Shown: positions 35,905 through 46,525, numbered from the stretch's first letter. The stretch is DNA of 64,000 nucleotides from Streptomyces griseochromogenes (GCF_001542625.1 NZ_CP016279.1:3472001-3536000), one strand, 5' to 3'. Numbers and translations: made by a program. Notes: generated from the sequence alone by a model not told the origin.

Positions 35905-37398
35905 TCAGTGCCCGTGCACGTCGTTGGTGGCCTCGATCTTCTTCCACGACTTCGGCTGGACGACGGCCGTACCGGCCTTCGTGAGGGACGCCGCGCGGGC
36001 CGCGGCTGCGGCCGGCTTCGACGGCTGGAACAGCCAGGTGTCGAACAGGGCGGCCAGCGGCTTGCCGGAGACCTGCTCGGCGTACCTCTGGAAGTCGGCC
36101 ACCGAGGCGTTGCCGTACGCGTGATCCTTCGGCCAGCCCTTCAGAAGGGCGAAGAAGGCGTCGTCACCGATCTCGTCGCGCAGCGCCTGGATGGCGAGCG
36201 CGCCCCGGTCGTAGACGGCGAGGTCGAACTGGCCGTCCGGGCCCGGGTCGCCGGGCTTGACCGTCCAGAACGCGTCACCGGACGGGTGAGAGGCGTACAC
36301 GTAGTCGGCGAGTTCCTGCGTGGTGCCCTCGCCCTCGTGCTCCGACCACAGCCACTGCGCGTACCGCGCGAAGCCCTCGTTGATCCAGATGTCCTTCCAG
36401 CCCTTCAGGGACACGTCGTCGCCGTACCACTGGTGGGCCAGCTCGTGCACGACCACCGAGGTGTTGGAGCCGTTCGCGAACTGCTTCGGACTGTAGTAGA
36501 CACGGGTCTGCGTCTCCAGCGCGTACCCGGTGGTGGTGTTGGGCACGTAGCCGCCGGCCGAGCTGAACGGATACGGCCCGAAATAGCCGCTCAGCCAGTC
36601 CACGATCTCCCCGGTGCGCTCCACGCTCGCCCGCGCGGCCCCGTCGTTGTCGCCGAGGTCCTTGCTGTAGGCGTTGACGACCGGCACCCCGCCGTCCGAG
36701 GTGCTGGTCGTGATGTCGAACTTCCCGACCGCGAGGGTGGCCAGATAGGTCGCCTGCGGCTTGTTCTGCCGCCAGTTGTAGGTGGTCCAGCCCAGCTTCG
36801 AACCGGTCGACTGGAGGGTGCCGTTGGAGATGGCCTGGGTGCCGTCCGGGACGGCCACCGACACGTCGTAGGTGGCCTTGTCGCTCGGGTGGTCGTTGCT
36901 CGGGAACCACCACCAGGCGGCCTCGGGCTCGTCCGCGGCCACCGCGCCGTCGGGCGTGCGGTGCCAGGTGTTGAAGCCGTAGGCGCTCTTCTTCGACGGC
37001 ACTCCGCTGTAGCGGACGACGACGGTGACCGGCGTGCCCTTGGCGAGCGGTGTCTTCGGAGTGATGACCAGCTCGTGCTGGTCGGACGTCGTGAAGGACG
37101 CCTTGGCGCCGTTGACCCGCACCTCGCTCACGTCCAGCAGGAAGTCCAGGTCGAAGCTGGACAGGTCCTCCGTGGTCCTCGCCAGGATGGTCGCCGTGCC
37201 CTGCAACTCGTCCGTCTTCGGCTGGTACCGCAGCCTCAGGTCGTAGTGCGAGACGTCGTAACCGCCGTTGCCGTAGGACGGGTAGTACGGGTCGCCGATG
37301 CCCGGCGCGCCGGGGGCGTAGCTCGCGGCCGATGCCGGGATCGCCAGCAGGAGGGAGGCCGCCACGAGTGCGCCCGGCGCGATGATTCTGCGGTGCAC
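35905..37398 (-). CDS. Secreted M1-family metallopeptidase (aminopeptidase N-like)
   Basis: 497 residues. A signal peptide (MHRRIIAPGALVAASLLLAIPASA) directs export. The N-terminal beta domain is followed by the zinc peptidase domain with HELAHQWYGD and, about 20 residues later, NEGFARY supplying the third zinc ligand. In place of the usual GxMEN exopeptidase motif I read GYALETQT, so the specificity for free N-termini may differ. The C-terminal helical domain is short compared with PepN. It probably feeds on extracellular peptides. It is divergent from the S15 peptidase gene. Confidence 0.9.
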   Translation of the reverse strand: MHRRIIAPGALVAASLLLAIPASAASYAPGAPGIGDPYYPSYGNGGYDVSHYDLRLRYQPKTDELQGTATILARTTEDLSSFDLDFLLDVSEVRVNGAKASFTTSDQHELVITPKTPLAKGTPVTVVVRYSGVPSKKSAYGFNTWHRTPDGAVAADEPEAAWWWFPSNDHPSDKATYDVSVAVPDGTQAISNGTLQSTGSKLGWTTYNWRQNKPQATYLATLAVGKFDITTSTSDGGVPVVNAYSKDLGDNDGAARASVERTGEIVDWLSGYFGPYPFSSAGGYVPNTTTGYALETQTRVYYSPKQFANGSNTSVVVHELAHQWYGDDVSLKGWKDIWINEGFARYAQWLWSEHEGEGTTQELADYVYASHPSGDAFWTVKPGDPGPDGQFDLAVYDRGALAIQALRDEIGDDAFFALLKGWPKDHAYGNASVADFQRYAEQVSGKPLAALFDTWLFQPSKPAAAAARAASLTKAGTAVVQPKSWKKIEATNDVHGH

Positions 37399-37581
37399 GT
37401 CAGCTCCAAGTCGTCGGGACAGGAAGTCTGTTCGGAGCCTATTCAGTCCCTGTGGCCGCTGACCTGTCCATGGCCCCTGCTGTCACACGATCGCCATTCA
37501 GCCGTCACGCACCACGCTAGACCGTACGACACCCTCAGCTGTCCTCTTCTGTACGGGAGTTGACCGGGGTAACGTCCGCGC

Positions 37582-39543
37582 ATGCCGAACAGCACACCGA
37601 TGCGCACGCGCTTCACGATCTGGAGAACGCTGGCGACCGCGGCCGTCACAGCCCTGATGGCCGCCTTCCTCGTCCCCACCGCCGCCCAGGCCGCGCCCCG
37701 TGAGAGCCGGCCCGTCTACTCCTACGCACACGCCATCCGTGAGGCGGTCTGGGTCGACACCGGCCTCGACAGCGACGGCGACGGGAAGACGGATCGCGTC
37801 GCCGCCGACATCGTCCGGCCCGCCGAACCGGCCCGCCAGGGCCGCAAGGTGCCGGTCATCATGGATGCCAGCCCGTACTACTCCTGCTGCGGCCGCGGCA
37901 ACGAGAGCCAGAAGAAGACGTACGACGTACACGGCCGCGTCGTGCAGATGCCGCTGTTCTACGACAACTACTTCGTGCCCCGCGGCTACGCCTTCGTCGG
38001 CGTCGACCTGGCCGGTACCAACCGCTCCGACGGCTGCGTCGACGTCGGCGGCCGCTCCGACATCCGGTCGGCGAAGGCGGTCATCGACTGGCTGAACGGC
38101 AGGGCCAGGGCGTACACGACCCGGACCGGCACGAGCACCGTCAAGGCGAGCTGGACCAACGGCAGAACCGGCATGATCGGCAAGAGCTGGGACGGCACGA
38201 TCGCCAACGGCGTCGCGGCCACCGGCGTCAAGGGCCTGAGGACGATCGTCCCGATCAGCGGCATCTCCTCCTGGTACGACTACTACTTCGCCCAGGGCGC
38301 CCCGCTGTACGACGGCGGCCCCGACGAACTGGCCGGCTATGTCGAGAGCGGCGACGCCGCGGCCCATTGCGCGGCCGTGCACAAGAAACTCGCCGACGGC
38401 AGCCCGCGCAGCGGCGACTGGACCTCCCTGTGGACCGAGCGGAACTACGTCAGGGACGCGGCCAAGGTGCGGGCCAGCGTGTTCCTGGTGCACGGCATGC
38501 AGGACCTCAATGTGCGCACCAAGCATTTCGGCCAGTGGTGGGACGCCCTCGCCGAGCACGGGGTGAAGCGCAAGATCTGGCTCTCCCAGACCGGGCACGT
38601 CGACCCCTTCGACTACCGGCGCGGCGCCTGGGTCGACACCCTGCACCGCTGGTTCGACCACGAACTCCTCGGCTATGACAACGGCATCGACCGAGCGCCG
38701 ATGGCCGACATCGAACGCCACCCCGACCAGTGGGTCACCTCCGAGGTCTGGCCGCCGCACGGCACCCGGGCCACCACGCTCCGCCCGGCCCCCGGCACCA
38801 CTCCCGGCGTCGGCACCCTCGGCCCGCGTCCGGCGACCGGCACCGAGACCTTCACCGACGACCCGAAGCTGAGCGAGACCGACTGGGCGGCCCACCTCAC
38901 CACCCCCACCCCGGAGAAGGCCGGCTTCCTCACCGCGCCCCTCACCCGCGACCTGCGTCTGTCCGGTTCTTCCACGGTGACGGTGACCGCCACGCCCACC
39001 ACCTCCTCGGCCCATCTGTCCGCCGTCCTGGTGGACCTCGGCCCGGACACCATCCGCGACTACGCCGACGGCGGCGAGGGCATCACCACCCTCACCGACC
39101 GCGGCTGCTGGGGCGCGAGCACAGCCGGGGACAGCGCCTGCTTCAAGAACACCAAGGCGAAGACGATCGCCGTCGACGACACGGTGCTCAGCCGCGGCTG
39201 GGCCGACCTCGGCCACTACGCCTCGCCCGACCACGGAGTCCCGCTCACCCCGGGCAAGGCGTACACGATCACGCTGTCCCTGGCGGCGACCGATCACGTC
39301 GTCCCCAAGGGCCACCGCCTGGCGCTGATCGTCGCCGGCACGGACAAGGACCTCATCGACCCGCCGTCCACCAAGCCGGCCCTCACCCTGGACCTGTCCC
39401 GGACCACGGCCAGGATCCCGCTGGTCGGCGGCGCCGCGGCGTTCGCCCGGGCCACCTCCACCAGCGCGTCCGCCGCTCCCGGGACGACGGTCCTGGACGG
39501 CGTCCGCGCACCGCGCGCCGGCCGGCACATCCCGGCGAGCTGA
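37582..39543 (+). CDS. Secreted S15-family X-Pro dipeptidyl-peptidase-like hydrolase
   Basis: 653 residues. The signal peptide runs to about AAQAAP. The alpha/beta-hydrolase part has the nucleophile in MIGKSWDGTIANG, an oxyanion Tyr region in DASPYYSCCG, LVHGMQDLNV (Asp) and QTGHVDPFDY (His). A C-terminal jelly-roll domain (about 430-620) is typical of X-Pro peptidases and cocaine-esterase relatives. It removes Xaa-Pro dipeptides, which suits collagen- or casein-like substrates in soil. It is divergent from the M1 peptidase across 183 bp. Confidence 0.88.
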   Translation: MPNSTPMRTRFTIWRTLATAAVTALMAAFLVPTAAQAAPRESRPVYSYAHAIREAVWVDTGLDSDGDGKTDRVAADIVRPAEPARQGRKVPVIMDASPYYSCCGRGNESQKKTYDVHGRVVQMPLFYDNYFVPRGYAFVGVDLAGTNRSDGCVDVGGRSDIRSAKAVIDWLNGRARAYTTRTGTSTVKASWTNGRTGMIGKSWDGTIANGVAATGVKGLRTIVPISGISSWYDYYFAQGAPLYDGGPDELAGYVESGDAAAHCAAVHKKLADGSPRSGDWTSLWTERNYVRDAAKVRASVFLVHGMQDLNVRTKHFGQWWDALAEHGVKRKIWLSQTGHVDPFDYRRGAWVDTLHRWFDHELLGYDNGIDRAPMADIERHPDQWVTSEVWPPHGTRATTLRPAPGTTPGVGTLGPRPATGTETFTDDPKLSETDWAAHLTTPTPEKAGFLTAPLTRDLRLSGSSTVTVTATPTTSSAHLSAVLVDLGPDTIRDYADGGEGITTLTDRGCWGASTAGDSACFKNTKAKTIAVDDTVLSRGWADLGHYASPDHGVPLTPGKAYTITLSLAATDHVVPKGHRLALIVAGTDKDLIDPPSTKPALTLDLSRTTARIPLVGGAAAFARATSTSASAAPGTTVLDGVRAPRAGRHIPAS

Positions 39544-39547
39544 CCGC

Positions 39548-40486
39548 TCAGGCGGCCGGGCGGGTCAGCCCGGCCGCCTCACGGGCGCAGCCCCAGGCCA
39601 CCGTGATCCCGGCCCCGCCGTGCCCGTAGTTGTGCACCAGCACCCGCCCGTCCGGCAGGGGCTGCCGTTCCAGCCGTACGGCGGGCCGGGCGGGCCTGAG
39701 CCCCACCCGGTGCGCCAGCACCCGTGCCCCCGCGATCTCCGGCCGGACGGCCGCGCACCGCGCGACGATCGCCGAGGCCGTGGCGGGATCCGGCGTCAGG
39801 GACCACGCGTCCTCCTCCGCGGTACCGCCCAGCAGCAGGCCGCCCGGCTGCGGGATGAAGTAGGTCGAGGCTCCGGAGGAGTGGTCGGCGGACGTGTACC
39901 ACGTCGTGATGCCCGGGTTCTCCACCACGACCAGCTGCCCGCGCACCGGGTGCACCGCCGGATCCGGCACCAGCGAACGCGCCCCCAGCCCCGTGCAGTT
40001 GACCACGACGGCGGCGGGTACGGCGGTCAGGTCCGTCACCTCACGCGACTCGACCGTGCCCCCCGCCCGCATGAGCCGCTCCCGCAGCCACGCCAGATGG
40101 ACCGGCATGTCGATCACCGGCAGCCGGGCCGCCAGCCCGGCGGCCACCGCGCGCAGCCCCGGCACCCGGTGCGCCCACTCACCCAGCTCGTCCAGCCGTG
40201 TCCCCTGGTGTACGCCCTCGACCAGGCGTACGCCGGACTCCCGAGGACGGCCGGCCAACTCCTCGTACACACCGAGGGACTCCAGAGCCCACACGCCGGC
40301 CAAGAGCTCGGGCTCGATCCGGTACGGCCACCACAGACCGCCCGCGACCGCCGAGGTCGTGTGTTCCGCGGGCTCCCGCGCCCACACCCGCACCCGCCGC
40401 CCGGACTCGGCCAGGACCACGGCCGTCGTCAGCCCGACGACCCCGCCACCGACCACGACCACCGCGTCCGCCGACTCACGCTCCAC
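39548..40486 (-). CDS. FAD-dependent D-amino-acid oxidase-like protein
   Basis: 312 residues. The dinucleotide-binding motif VVVVGGGVVGLTTAVVLAESG is at the N-terminus; substrate and flavin regions include HTTSAVAGGLWWPYRIEP, NCTGLGARSL and PVRGQLVVVENP. The C-terminal signature HNYGHGGAGITVAWG is the D-amino-acid oxidase PROSITE-type motif. It should oxidise D-amino acids to keto acids with H2O2, perhaps recycling cell-wall D-amino acids. It converges with the S15 peptidase, with only four bases between stops. Confidence 0.9.
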   Translation of the reverse strand: MERESADAVVVVGGGVVGLTTAVVLAESGRRVRVWAREPAEHTTSAVAGGLWWPYRIEPELLAGVWALESLGVYEELAGRPRESGVRLVEGVHQGTRLDELGEWAHRVPGLRAVAAGLAARLPVIDMPVHLAWLRERLMRAGGTVESREVTDLTAVPAAVVVNCTGLGARSLVPDPAVHPVRGQLVVVENPGITTWYTSADHSSGASTYFIPQPGGLLLGGTAEEDAWSLTPDPATASAIVARCAAVRPEIAGARVLAHRVGLRPARPAVRLERQPLPDGRVLVHNYGHGGAGITVAWGCAREAAGLTRPAA

Positions 40487-40552
40487 ACCAGGACGCTAAC
40501 CGAATATGTCATGCCGCGCTCACATCCATCCCGATGTGGGGATACTCACAGC

Positions 40553-41581
40553 ATGTCTGCCGCATACGCGACCTTCGGCCTGGCACCGGCGACCCGCGCC
40601 GGCGGTGTCCTCGCCGACGGCGGCTACCAGGTCCACCGTGACTTCGTGGATTTCATCGTCGACGGCCGTCCCCTGTTGTTCCAGCTCTCCGACCTGGACG
40701 CCGTCTCCCCGCTCGCCTCCGACATCCCGCCCGCCATCTTCACCGCACAGGTGCGCGGCCTGCTCCTCCAGGCACGGCCGCCGCTGCCGGACGGCCGGTT
40801 CGTGATCTACGGCTGCCCCGAGTGCGCGGACCTGGCCTGCGGCGCGGTCACCGCCGTCATCGAGCGGGACGGCGACGACTACGTCTGGCGGGACTTCGCC
40901 TGGCAGACCGACGAACGCGCCGATCTGGAGCTCAACGGCTACCACGGCATAGGCCCGTTCCGCTTCCACGGGCCCGAGTACCGTGCCGCCCTGGCCGCAC
41001 TGATCGAGGACACCGAGGGCACGTCCGCGCCCCGCCGCCGGGTGCTGCTGATCGGCGCCCGGGTCGCCGTCCTCGCCAAGCTGGCGGCCGCGCTGCGCAC
41101 CATCGGCATAGGAGCCGACATCACCCAGGACGCCCGTGCCGTCCCCGCCGAGGAACTGCGCGGGTACGGGGCCGTCGCCTTCGGGCGGGCGATCGGCGAG
41201 GCCGAACGGGCCGCCGTACGGCAGTCGTTCGAGCAGGCCGGGGTCGAGATCGCCTATGTGAGCGGCCTGGCCCCGATCGTGCCCCTGCTCGTCGCGCAGA
41301 TCGAGCACGCGCTGGAGCGCAGCCCGCTCGGCCGGCGCCGGCTGACCGAACTGGTGGCCGCCGACGGCGGGGCGGCTGTCGAGGTGACCTCGGCGTGCCG
41401 GGTCCAGGTCACCGCCTACCGCCTCGACCGGCTCTACCGCACCCATACCCACGAGGTCTTCGACGGCATCCTGGAACCCGGCCGGCACCGCATCCCCCTG
41501 GACCCCAAGGCGGTCAAGGGGGAGTCGTTCGTCGTGGCCAGGACCTCCGGGAGCGTGCTGGTGGAGCCGGTGCGCCGGTGA
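40553..41581 (+). CDS. Hypothetical two-part protein
   Basis: 342 residues, cytoplasmic, no membrane segments. The first half (DFVDFIVDGRPLLFQLSDLD, then IYGCPECADLACGAVTAVIERD) has a C-x2-C-x4-C cluster that may bind metal. The middle (RRRVLLIGARVAVLAKLAAALRTIGIGADITQ) looks like a Rossmann-type strand-helix unit. The C-terminal third (TSACRVQVTAYRLDRLYRTHTHEVFDG) is beta-rich. I do not recognise the family. It starts 66 bp from the divergent D-amino-acid oxidase gene and ends 48 bp before an ABC-F gene on the same strand. Confidence 0.75.
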   Translation: MSAAYATFGLAPATRAGGVLADGGYQVHRDFVDFIVDGRPLLFQLSDLDAVSPLASDIPPAIFTAQVRGLLLQARPPLPDGRFVIYGCPECADLACGAVTAVIERDGDDYVWRDFAWQTDERADLELNGYHGIGPFRFHGPEYRAALAALIEDTEGTSAPRRRVLLIGARVAVLAKLAAALRTIGIGADITQDARAVPAEELRGYGAVAFGRAIGEAERAAVRQSFEQAGVEIAYVSGLAPIVPLLVAQIEHALERSPLGRRRLTELVAADGGAAVEVTSACRVQVTAYRLDRLYRTHTHEVFDGILEPGRHRIPLDPKAVKGESFVVARTSGSVLVEPVRR

Positions 41582-41629
41582 GAGCCCGGCCGAGCGGCGG
41601 GCGCGGGGAGCATTAGGATCGGCGTCCTG

Positions 41630-43270
41630 ATGACTGCCACACTCGTCGCCAAGAACCTCGCCGCCGGCCACGGCGACCGCTCCCTCTTCACCGGACTCGA
41701 CCTCGTCGTCGCGCCCGGTGACGTGATCGGGCTGGTCGGCGCCAACGGCGCGGGCAAGTCCACGCTGCTGCGCCTGCTCGCCGGACTGACCCCGCCGGAA
41801 CAGGGCGAGCTGCGGCTGTCCCCGCCGACCGCGACCGTCGGCCATCTGCCGCAGGAGCCCGAGCGCAGGCCGGGGGAGACCGTCCGGGCGTTCCTGGCCC
41901 GCCGCACCGGCGTCGCCGAGGCACAGCGCGTGATGGACGAGGCCACGCAGGCGCTGGTCGACGGCGCGCCCGGCGCCGACGACGCCTACGCGGTGAGCCT
42001 GGAGCGCTGGCTGAACCTGGGCGGCGCCGACCTGGAGGAGCGCGCGGAGGAGATCGCCGACTCCCTCGGCCTGGCCGTGGACCTGGACCAGCCGATGACC
42101 TCCCTCTCCGGCGGCCAGGCGGCCCGTGCCGGCCTCGCCTCCCTCCTGCTGTCCCGCTACGACGTCTTCCTCCTGGACGAGCCCACCAACGACCTGGACC
42201 TGGACGGCCTGGAGCGTCTGGAACGCTTCGTCACCGGCCTGCGCGCGGGCACGGTCGTCGTCAGCCACGACCGCGAGTTCCTCACCCGAACGGTCACCAA
42301 GGTCCTCGAACTCGACCTCGCCCAGCGGCAGATCAACCTCTACGGCGGCGGCTACGAGGCCTACCTGGAGGAGCGCGAGGTCGCCCGCCGACATGCCCGC
42401 GAGGACTACGAGGAGTACGCCGACAAGAGGGCCGCCCTCCAGGACCGCGCGCAGATGCAGCGCGGGTGGATGGACAAGGGCGTCAAGAACGCGCGCCGCA
42501 AGGCCGGCGGCGACAACGACAAGATCGGCCGCAAGTTCCGCAGCGAGGCCAGCGAAAAGCAGGCCGCCAAGGCCCGGCAGACCCAGCGCATGATCGAGCG
42601 CCTGGACGTGGTCGAGGAGCCGCGCAAGGAGTGGGAACTGCAGATGGAGATCGCGTCCGCGCCGCGCTCCGGCGCCGTGGTCGCGACCCTGCGCGACGCC
42701 GAGGTCCGGCGCGGCGGCTTCACCCTCGGCCCGGTCAGCCTGCAGATCGACTGGGCCGACCGGGTCGCGGTGACCGGAGCCAACGGCGCCGGCAAGTCCA
42801 CCCTGCTCGGCGCGCTGCTCGGCCGGATCCCGCTCCACTCCGGACATGCCGCCCTCGGCTCCGGCGTCCTGGTCGGCGAGGTCGACCAGGCCCGCAAGCT
42901 GTTCCACGGCCCCGAGTCGCTGCTCGACGCCTTCTGCGCGGCGGTCCCGGACACCGAGCCGGTCGAGGTCCGCACCCTGCTGGCCAAGTTCGGCCTGAAG
43001 GCGGACCACGTCCTGCGCCCGGCCGCGACCCTCTCCCCGGGCGAACGCACCCGGGCCGCCCTGGCGTTGCTCCAGGGCCGGGGAGTGAACCTGCTCATCC
43101 TGGACGAGCCGACGAACCACCTCGACCTGCCCGCGATCGAGCAACTGGAGTCGGCCCTCGACTCCTACGAGGGCACCCTGCTCCTGGTCACCCACGACCG
43201 GCGCATGCTGGACGCGGTCCGGGTGACCCGGCGCCTGGAGGTGGCCGCGGGCAAGGTCGTGGAACGCTGA
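41630..43270 (+). CDS. ABC-F family ATPase
   Basis: 546 residues with two ABC modules: Walker A GANGAGKST in both, signature LSGGQAAR and a degenerate LSPGERTR, Walker B FLLDEPTNDLD and LILDEPTNHLD. The linker between modules is long, helical and charged (about 245-330), with GGYEAYLEEREV before it. No membrane segments. It is a different subfamily from the ABC-F at 19514, closer in feel to translation-factor or macrolide-type proteins, but I cannot assign the drug or role. No attenuator-like leader is visible here. Confidence 0.9.
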   Translation: MTATLVAKNLAAGHGDRSLFTGLDLVVAPGDVIGLVGANGAGKSTLLRLLAGLTPPEQGELRLSPPTATVGHLPQEPERRPGETVRAFLARRTGVAEAQRVMDEATQALVDGAPGADDAYAVSLERWLNLGGADLEERAEEIADSLGLAVDLDQPMTSLSGGQAARAGLASLLLSRYDVFLLDEPTNDLDLDGLERLERFVTGLRAGTVVVSHDREFLTRTVTKVLELDLAQRQINLYGGGYEAYLEEREVARRHAREDYEEYADKRAALQDRAQMQRGWMDKGVKNARRKAGGDNDKIGRKFRSEASEKQAAKARQTQRMIERLDVVEEPRKEWELQMEIASAPRSGAVVATLRDAEVRRGGFTLGPVSLQIDWADRVAVTGANGAGKSTLLGALLGRIPLHSGHAALGSGVLVGEVDQARKLFHGPESLLDAFCAAVPDTEPVEVRTLLAKFGLKADHVLRPAATLSPGERTRAALALLQGRGVNLLILDEPTNHLDLPAIEQLESALDSYEGTLLLVTHDRRMLDAVRVTRRLEVAAGKVVER

Positions 43271-43387
43271 GCGAGGGGCCGTACCGGCGGAATCGGGCGT
43301 GTCCGCGGTGCACCGAGCCGGGGACCGTACCCGCCGACGCCCTACGCTGACCGCAGTTCCACGTCGGCGGCCGGTCGAGGAGTGACC

Positions 43388-43876
43388 ATGAGCGGTGGGG
43401 TGAGCGGTCCGGGCCGACCGGGTGGTCCGGGGCTGCGGCTGCTGCGCGAGCAGGACGTGCTCGCGCGGATGCGCGGGACCGAGGACAGGATCGCGGACGC
43501 GATCACCGCCTTCGCGGGGACCATGCAGTTCGTCTATCTGCACGCCCTGTGGTTCACGGTCTGGATCGTGTGCAACGAAGGCGTGTTCGGCCAGGAGGTG
43601 ATCTGGGATCCCTTCCCCTTCGGACTGCTCACCATGATCGTCAGCCTGGAGGCGATCTTTCTGTCCACCTTCGTGATGGTGAGCCAGAACCGCCAGGCCG
43701 CCCGCGAAAACGTGCGGGCCGACCTGGACTTCGAGACCAATGTGCGCTCGGAGGTGTGGTCGATCCACATGGGCCGGGCCCTGGGCGTCGACCCCGAGGA
43801 GGTCGAGCGCGGGGTCCGGGAACTGCTCGCGGAGAACCGCGCCCGCATGAGCGGCTCCCCCCGGTCCCCCGAGTGA
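43388..43876 (+). CDS. DUF1003 membrane protein
   Basis: 162 residues. The family core is clear: MRGTEDRIADAITAFAGTMQFVYLHALWFTVWI, then WDPFPFGLLTMIVSLEAIFLSTFVMVSQNRQA, giving two membrane helices, followed by a conserved helical tail (ADLDFETNVRSEVWSIHMG). Both termini should be cytoplasmic. Function of the family is unknown. ATG 43388 has GAGGAG five bases upstream; GTG 43382 is an in-frame alternative. It lies between an ABC-F gene and a frameshifted flippase-like gene. Confidence 0.85.
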   Translation: MSGGVSGPGRPGGPGLRLLREQDVLARMRGTEDRIADAITAFAGTMQFVYLHALWFTVWIVCNEGVFGQEVIWDPFPFGLLTMIVSLEAIFLSTFVMVSQNRQAARENVRADLDFETNVRSEVWSIHMGRALGVDPEEVERGVRELLAENRARMSGSPRSPE

Positions 43877-44003
43877 GGGGCCACGTCCGCGCACCGGCTC
43901 CCGCCACGCGACGGGACGGTGACACGGGTGTCCGGGGCGGCCGGACGACGTCGCCGGGGAATGAGCGCATGGACCGGTCCCGCGTCCCCACCGGCGGCCG
44001 GAG

Positions 44004-46516
44004 GTGACCGGGCACCGCGGCGTGTTCCTGTCCGCCGGCATCGTGGGCAGGACGGACGACCGGGCGGCGCCGGTGATCGACGCGCCCCCGGCGCACGATG
44101 TGCGCCGGGCGGCCGATCTGTCGCGGCTGCTGGTGTCCCTGGCCATGCTGGGGCTGACGGCGCTGGTGGCGGTCGCCACCCGGGCGTTCGCCCGCACGGC
44201 GCAGCAGGGGCTGCTGTCCGCGGCGGCCGCGTTGCCACCGGGCCTGCGCGACGGGCTGGTCGGCACGGTGCAGTTCGTCGCTCTGGCGGCGCCGGTCGCG
44301 GCCGTGGTCCTCCTCGTCGTGCGCCGGTGCGGGGACGCGGTGCTCAGAATCCTGCCCGCCGCGGCGCTGGGCGCGGCGACCGCCTGGGCGCTCACACGTC
44401 TGGCGCTGGCACGCGGCCGACCGGATCTGTGGCCCGGGGTGCTGGCCGGCCGGGGCGGACTGATGGGGGCGGGCTGGCCGTCGGCGGTCTCCCTGGCGGC
44501 GTACGCCGCGGCGGTGGTCGCCGCAGGACCCTGGCTCGCGCGGCCGTGGCGGCGGACACTGTGGGCGCTGACGGCCGCGTGCGCCGTGCTCGGCGCCGTG
44601 GCCGCCGCTCTCGTACCTCTGGAGGCCGTCGCCGCGCTGGCAGCGGGCGGCGCGGCCGGCTCCGCGGTCCTGCTCATGGCCGGCGGCCCGCCGGACCGTC
44701 CGCCGGCCGGGGCGGTCGCCGACGCGCTGGTCGCCTGCGGGATCCCGCTCGCCACCCTGCGCGAGCTGCCCGAGGACGAGCAGCTTTCCGGCGAAGGGAT
44801 CGTCTACCGTGCCGAGACCGCCGCAGGCCTGCGGCTGACCGTACGGGCCGTCGCCGCCGAGGACCAGGGCCGAGACCTGTTCCACCGGCTCGCCCGGCGT
44901 ACCCTGCTGCGCCACCCGGACGACCCCGGCGCGCAGACCCCGCTCACCGCGGTCGAGCACGAGCTGCTCATGCTGGTCTTCGCCGCCCGCACCGGCGCCC
45001 GGGTCGACGAACCCGTGATCGCCTACCCGGTGGACGAAGGGGGCGCCCTCCTGGTGACCGTCGGGCAGGACGCCCGACGGCTGTCCGCGCTGGCGGCCGA
45101 GGATCTGACCGACGAACTGCTCGGCGAGGTGTGGCGGTCCGTGGCCCGTCTGCAGGAGCACCGCCTCGCGCACCGCGCCCTGCGCACCGAGAACATCCTC
45201 GTCGAACCGGGCGGCGGACTCAGGCTCACCGCCTTCGCCCGGGCCCGGCTCGACGCGCCGCCCGAGGCGCTCGGCAGCGACATCGCCGAACTGCTGGCCA
45301 CCACCGCCGTACGCGTCGGCCCGAGCCGCGCCACCGCCTGCGCGCTGGCCGGCCTCGGCCACGAGCGGCTGGCGAGCGCACTGCCGTACCTGCAACCGCT
45401 CGCGTTGATCGGCCCCGCGCGGCGCGAGGTCGCGCGCTACGACCAGGAGCGCGCCAAAGCCGCCGGGGAGGGCGTACGGGCCGTGCCCGGCGGCCCGGCG
45501 GACGGCCCAGCCTGCTGCACGACCTCGCCGCCGAGGTCCGTACGGTGTGCGCGGCGTCGTACGCCCCGCCGGCCCGCCTGGCACGGTTCACCTGGAAGAG
45601 CGTTCTCGGCCTGCTCGGCGCCTTCCTGGTGCTGCACCTCGTGCTGCCGCAGTTCGCCGGCGCCCCGGCCGCTCTCCATGCGCTGAAGGAGGCGAACTGG
45701 TGGTGGCTGCTCGCCGTCGTGCCCGTCACCTTCGTCTCGCAGGCGTTCTCGACCTGTCTGCAACTGGGCACGATCCCCGACCGACTGCCGTTCGGCCCCA
45801 CCTACCAGGTGCAGTTCGCCGGCTCGTTCCTGAACCGGATCACTCCGAACAACGTCGGCGGCATGGCGCTGGGCCTGCGCTACCTGCAGAAGACGGGCAT
45901 CGAGACCGGCGCGGCCACGGCCTCGGTCGGGCTGCAGAGCCTGGCCGGGGCCGTCTCCAACGCCCTCGTCGCCGCGGTGTTCCTCGCCTGGGCCGGGGGG
46001 CACCACGCGGGAGTCCACCTGGACGTGCCCGTCGGCCGGTACGCGCTTCCCGTCATCGCCCTCGTGCTCGCCGCCGGAGGGCTGATCGGTTTCACCCCGC
46101 CGGGCCGGCGCTTCCTGCACGAGAAGGTGTGGCCGTTCCTCAGCTCGGCCGGGTCGACCGTCAAGGGCATCGCCACCGACCCCGCGAAGATCGCCCTCGG
46201 CACCCTGGGCGCGCTCGGCCTGCCCCTCGTCCAGATCGTGGGCCTCGCCCTGAGCGTCCACGCACTCGGCGGAGACCTCCCCTTCGTCCAGGTGGGCGCC
46301 GCCTACATGGGGGCCCGGCTGCTCGCGAACGCGGCTCCTGTGCCCGGCGGCCTCGGTGCGCTCGAAGCCGGACTCATCGCCGGTCTGACCGCGCTCGGCG
46401 TGCCCGCCGGCGCCGCCACTTCGGCCGTCCTGGTCTACCGGCTGCTCACCTTCTGGCTCAACGTCCCCCTGGGCGCGCTCGCCCTCGGCATCGTCCGGCG
46501 AAAGGGGTATGTGTGA
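44004..46516 (+). pseudogene. Membrane protein with PAP2-like, kinase-like and flippase-like parts; one frameshift
   Basis: From GTG 44004 the frame is coding-like to about 45508. The coding pattern then moves to another frame and continues (SLLHDLAAEVRTVC...) to 46516. One extra base in the CCC run at 45506-45508 restores about 837 residues. Part 1 has several membrane segments and a degenerate PAP2-like loop. Part 2 is kinase-like with LAHRALRTENILV (HRD without its Asp) and no DFG. Part 3 is a lysylphosphatidylglycerol-synthase-type (UPF0104) flippase domain with LNRITPNNVGGMALGLRYLQ and ANAAPVPGGLGALE. The break may be a sequence error. Confidence 0.7.
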
Positions 46517-46525
46517 CGTCGGCTC

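Noticed and set aside
34976..37563. Overlapping 864-codon frame across the PfkB and M1 peptidase genes
   Set aside because: It crosses two real genes on different strands and lacks protein-like sequence.
40520..44755. Very long minus-strand open frame of 1411 codons
   Set aside because: It runs opposite three well supported genes (342-residue protein, ABC-F, DUF1003) and its composition is that of a high-GC shadow.
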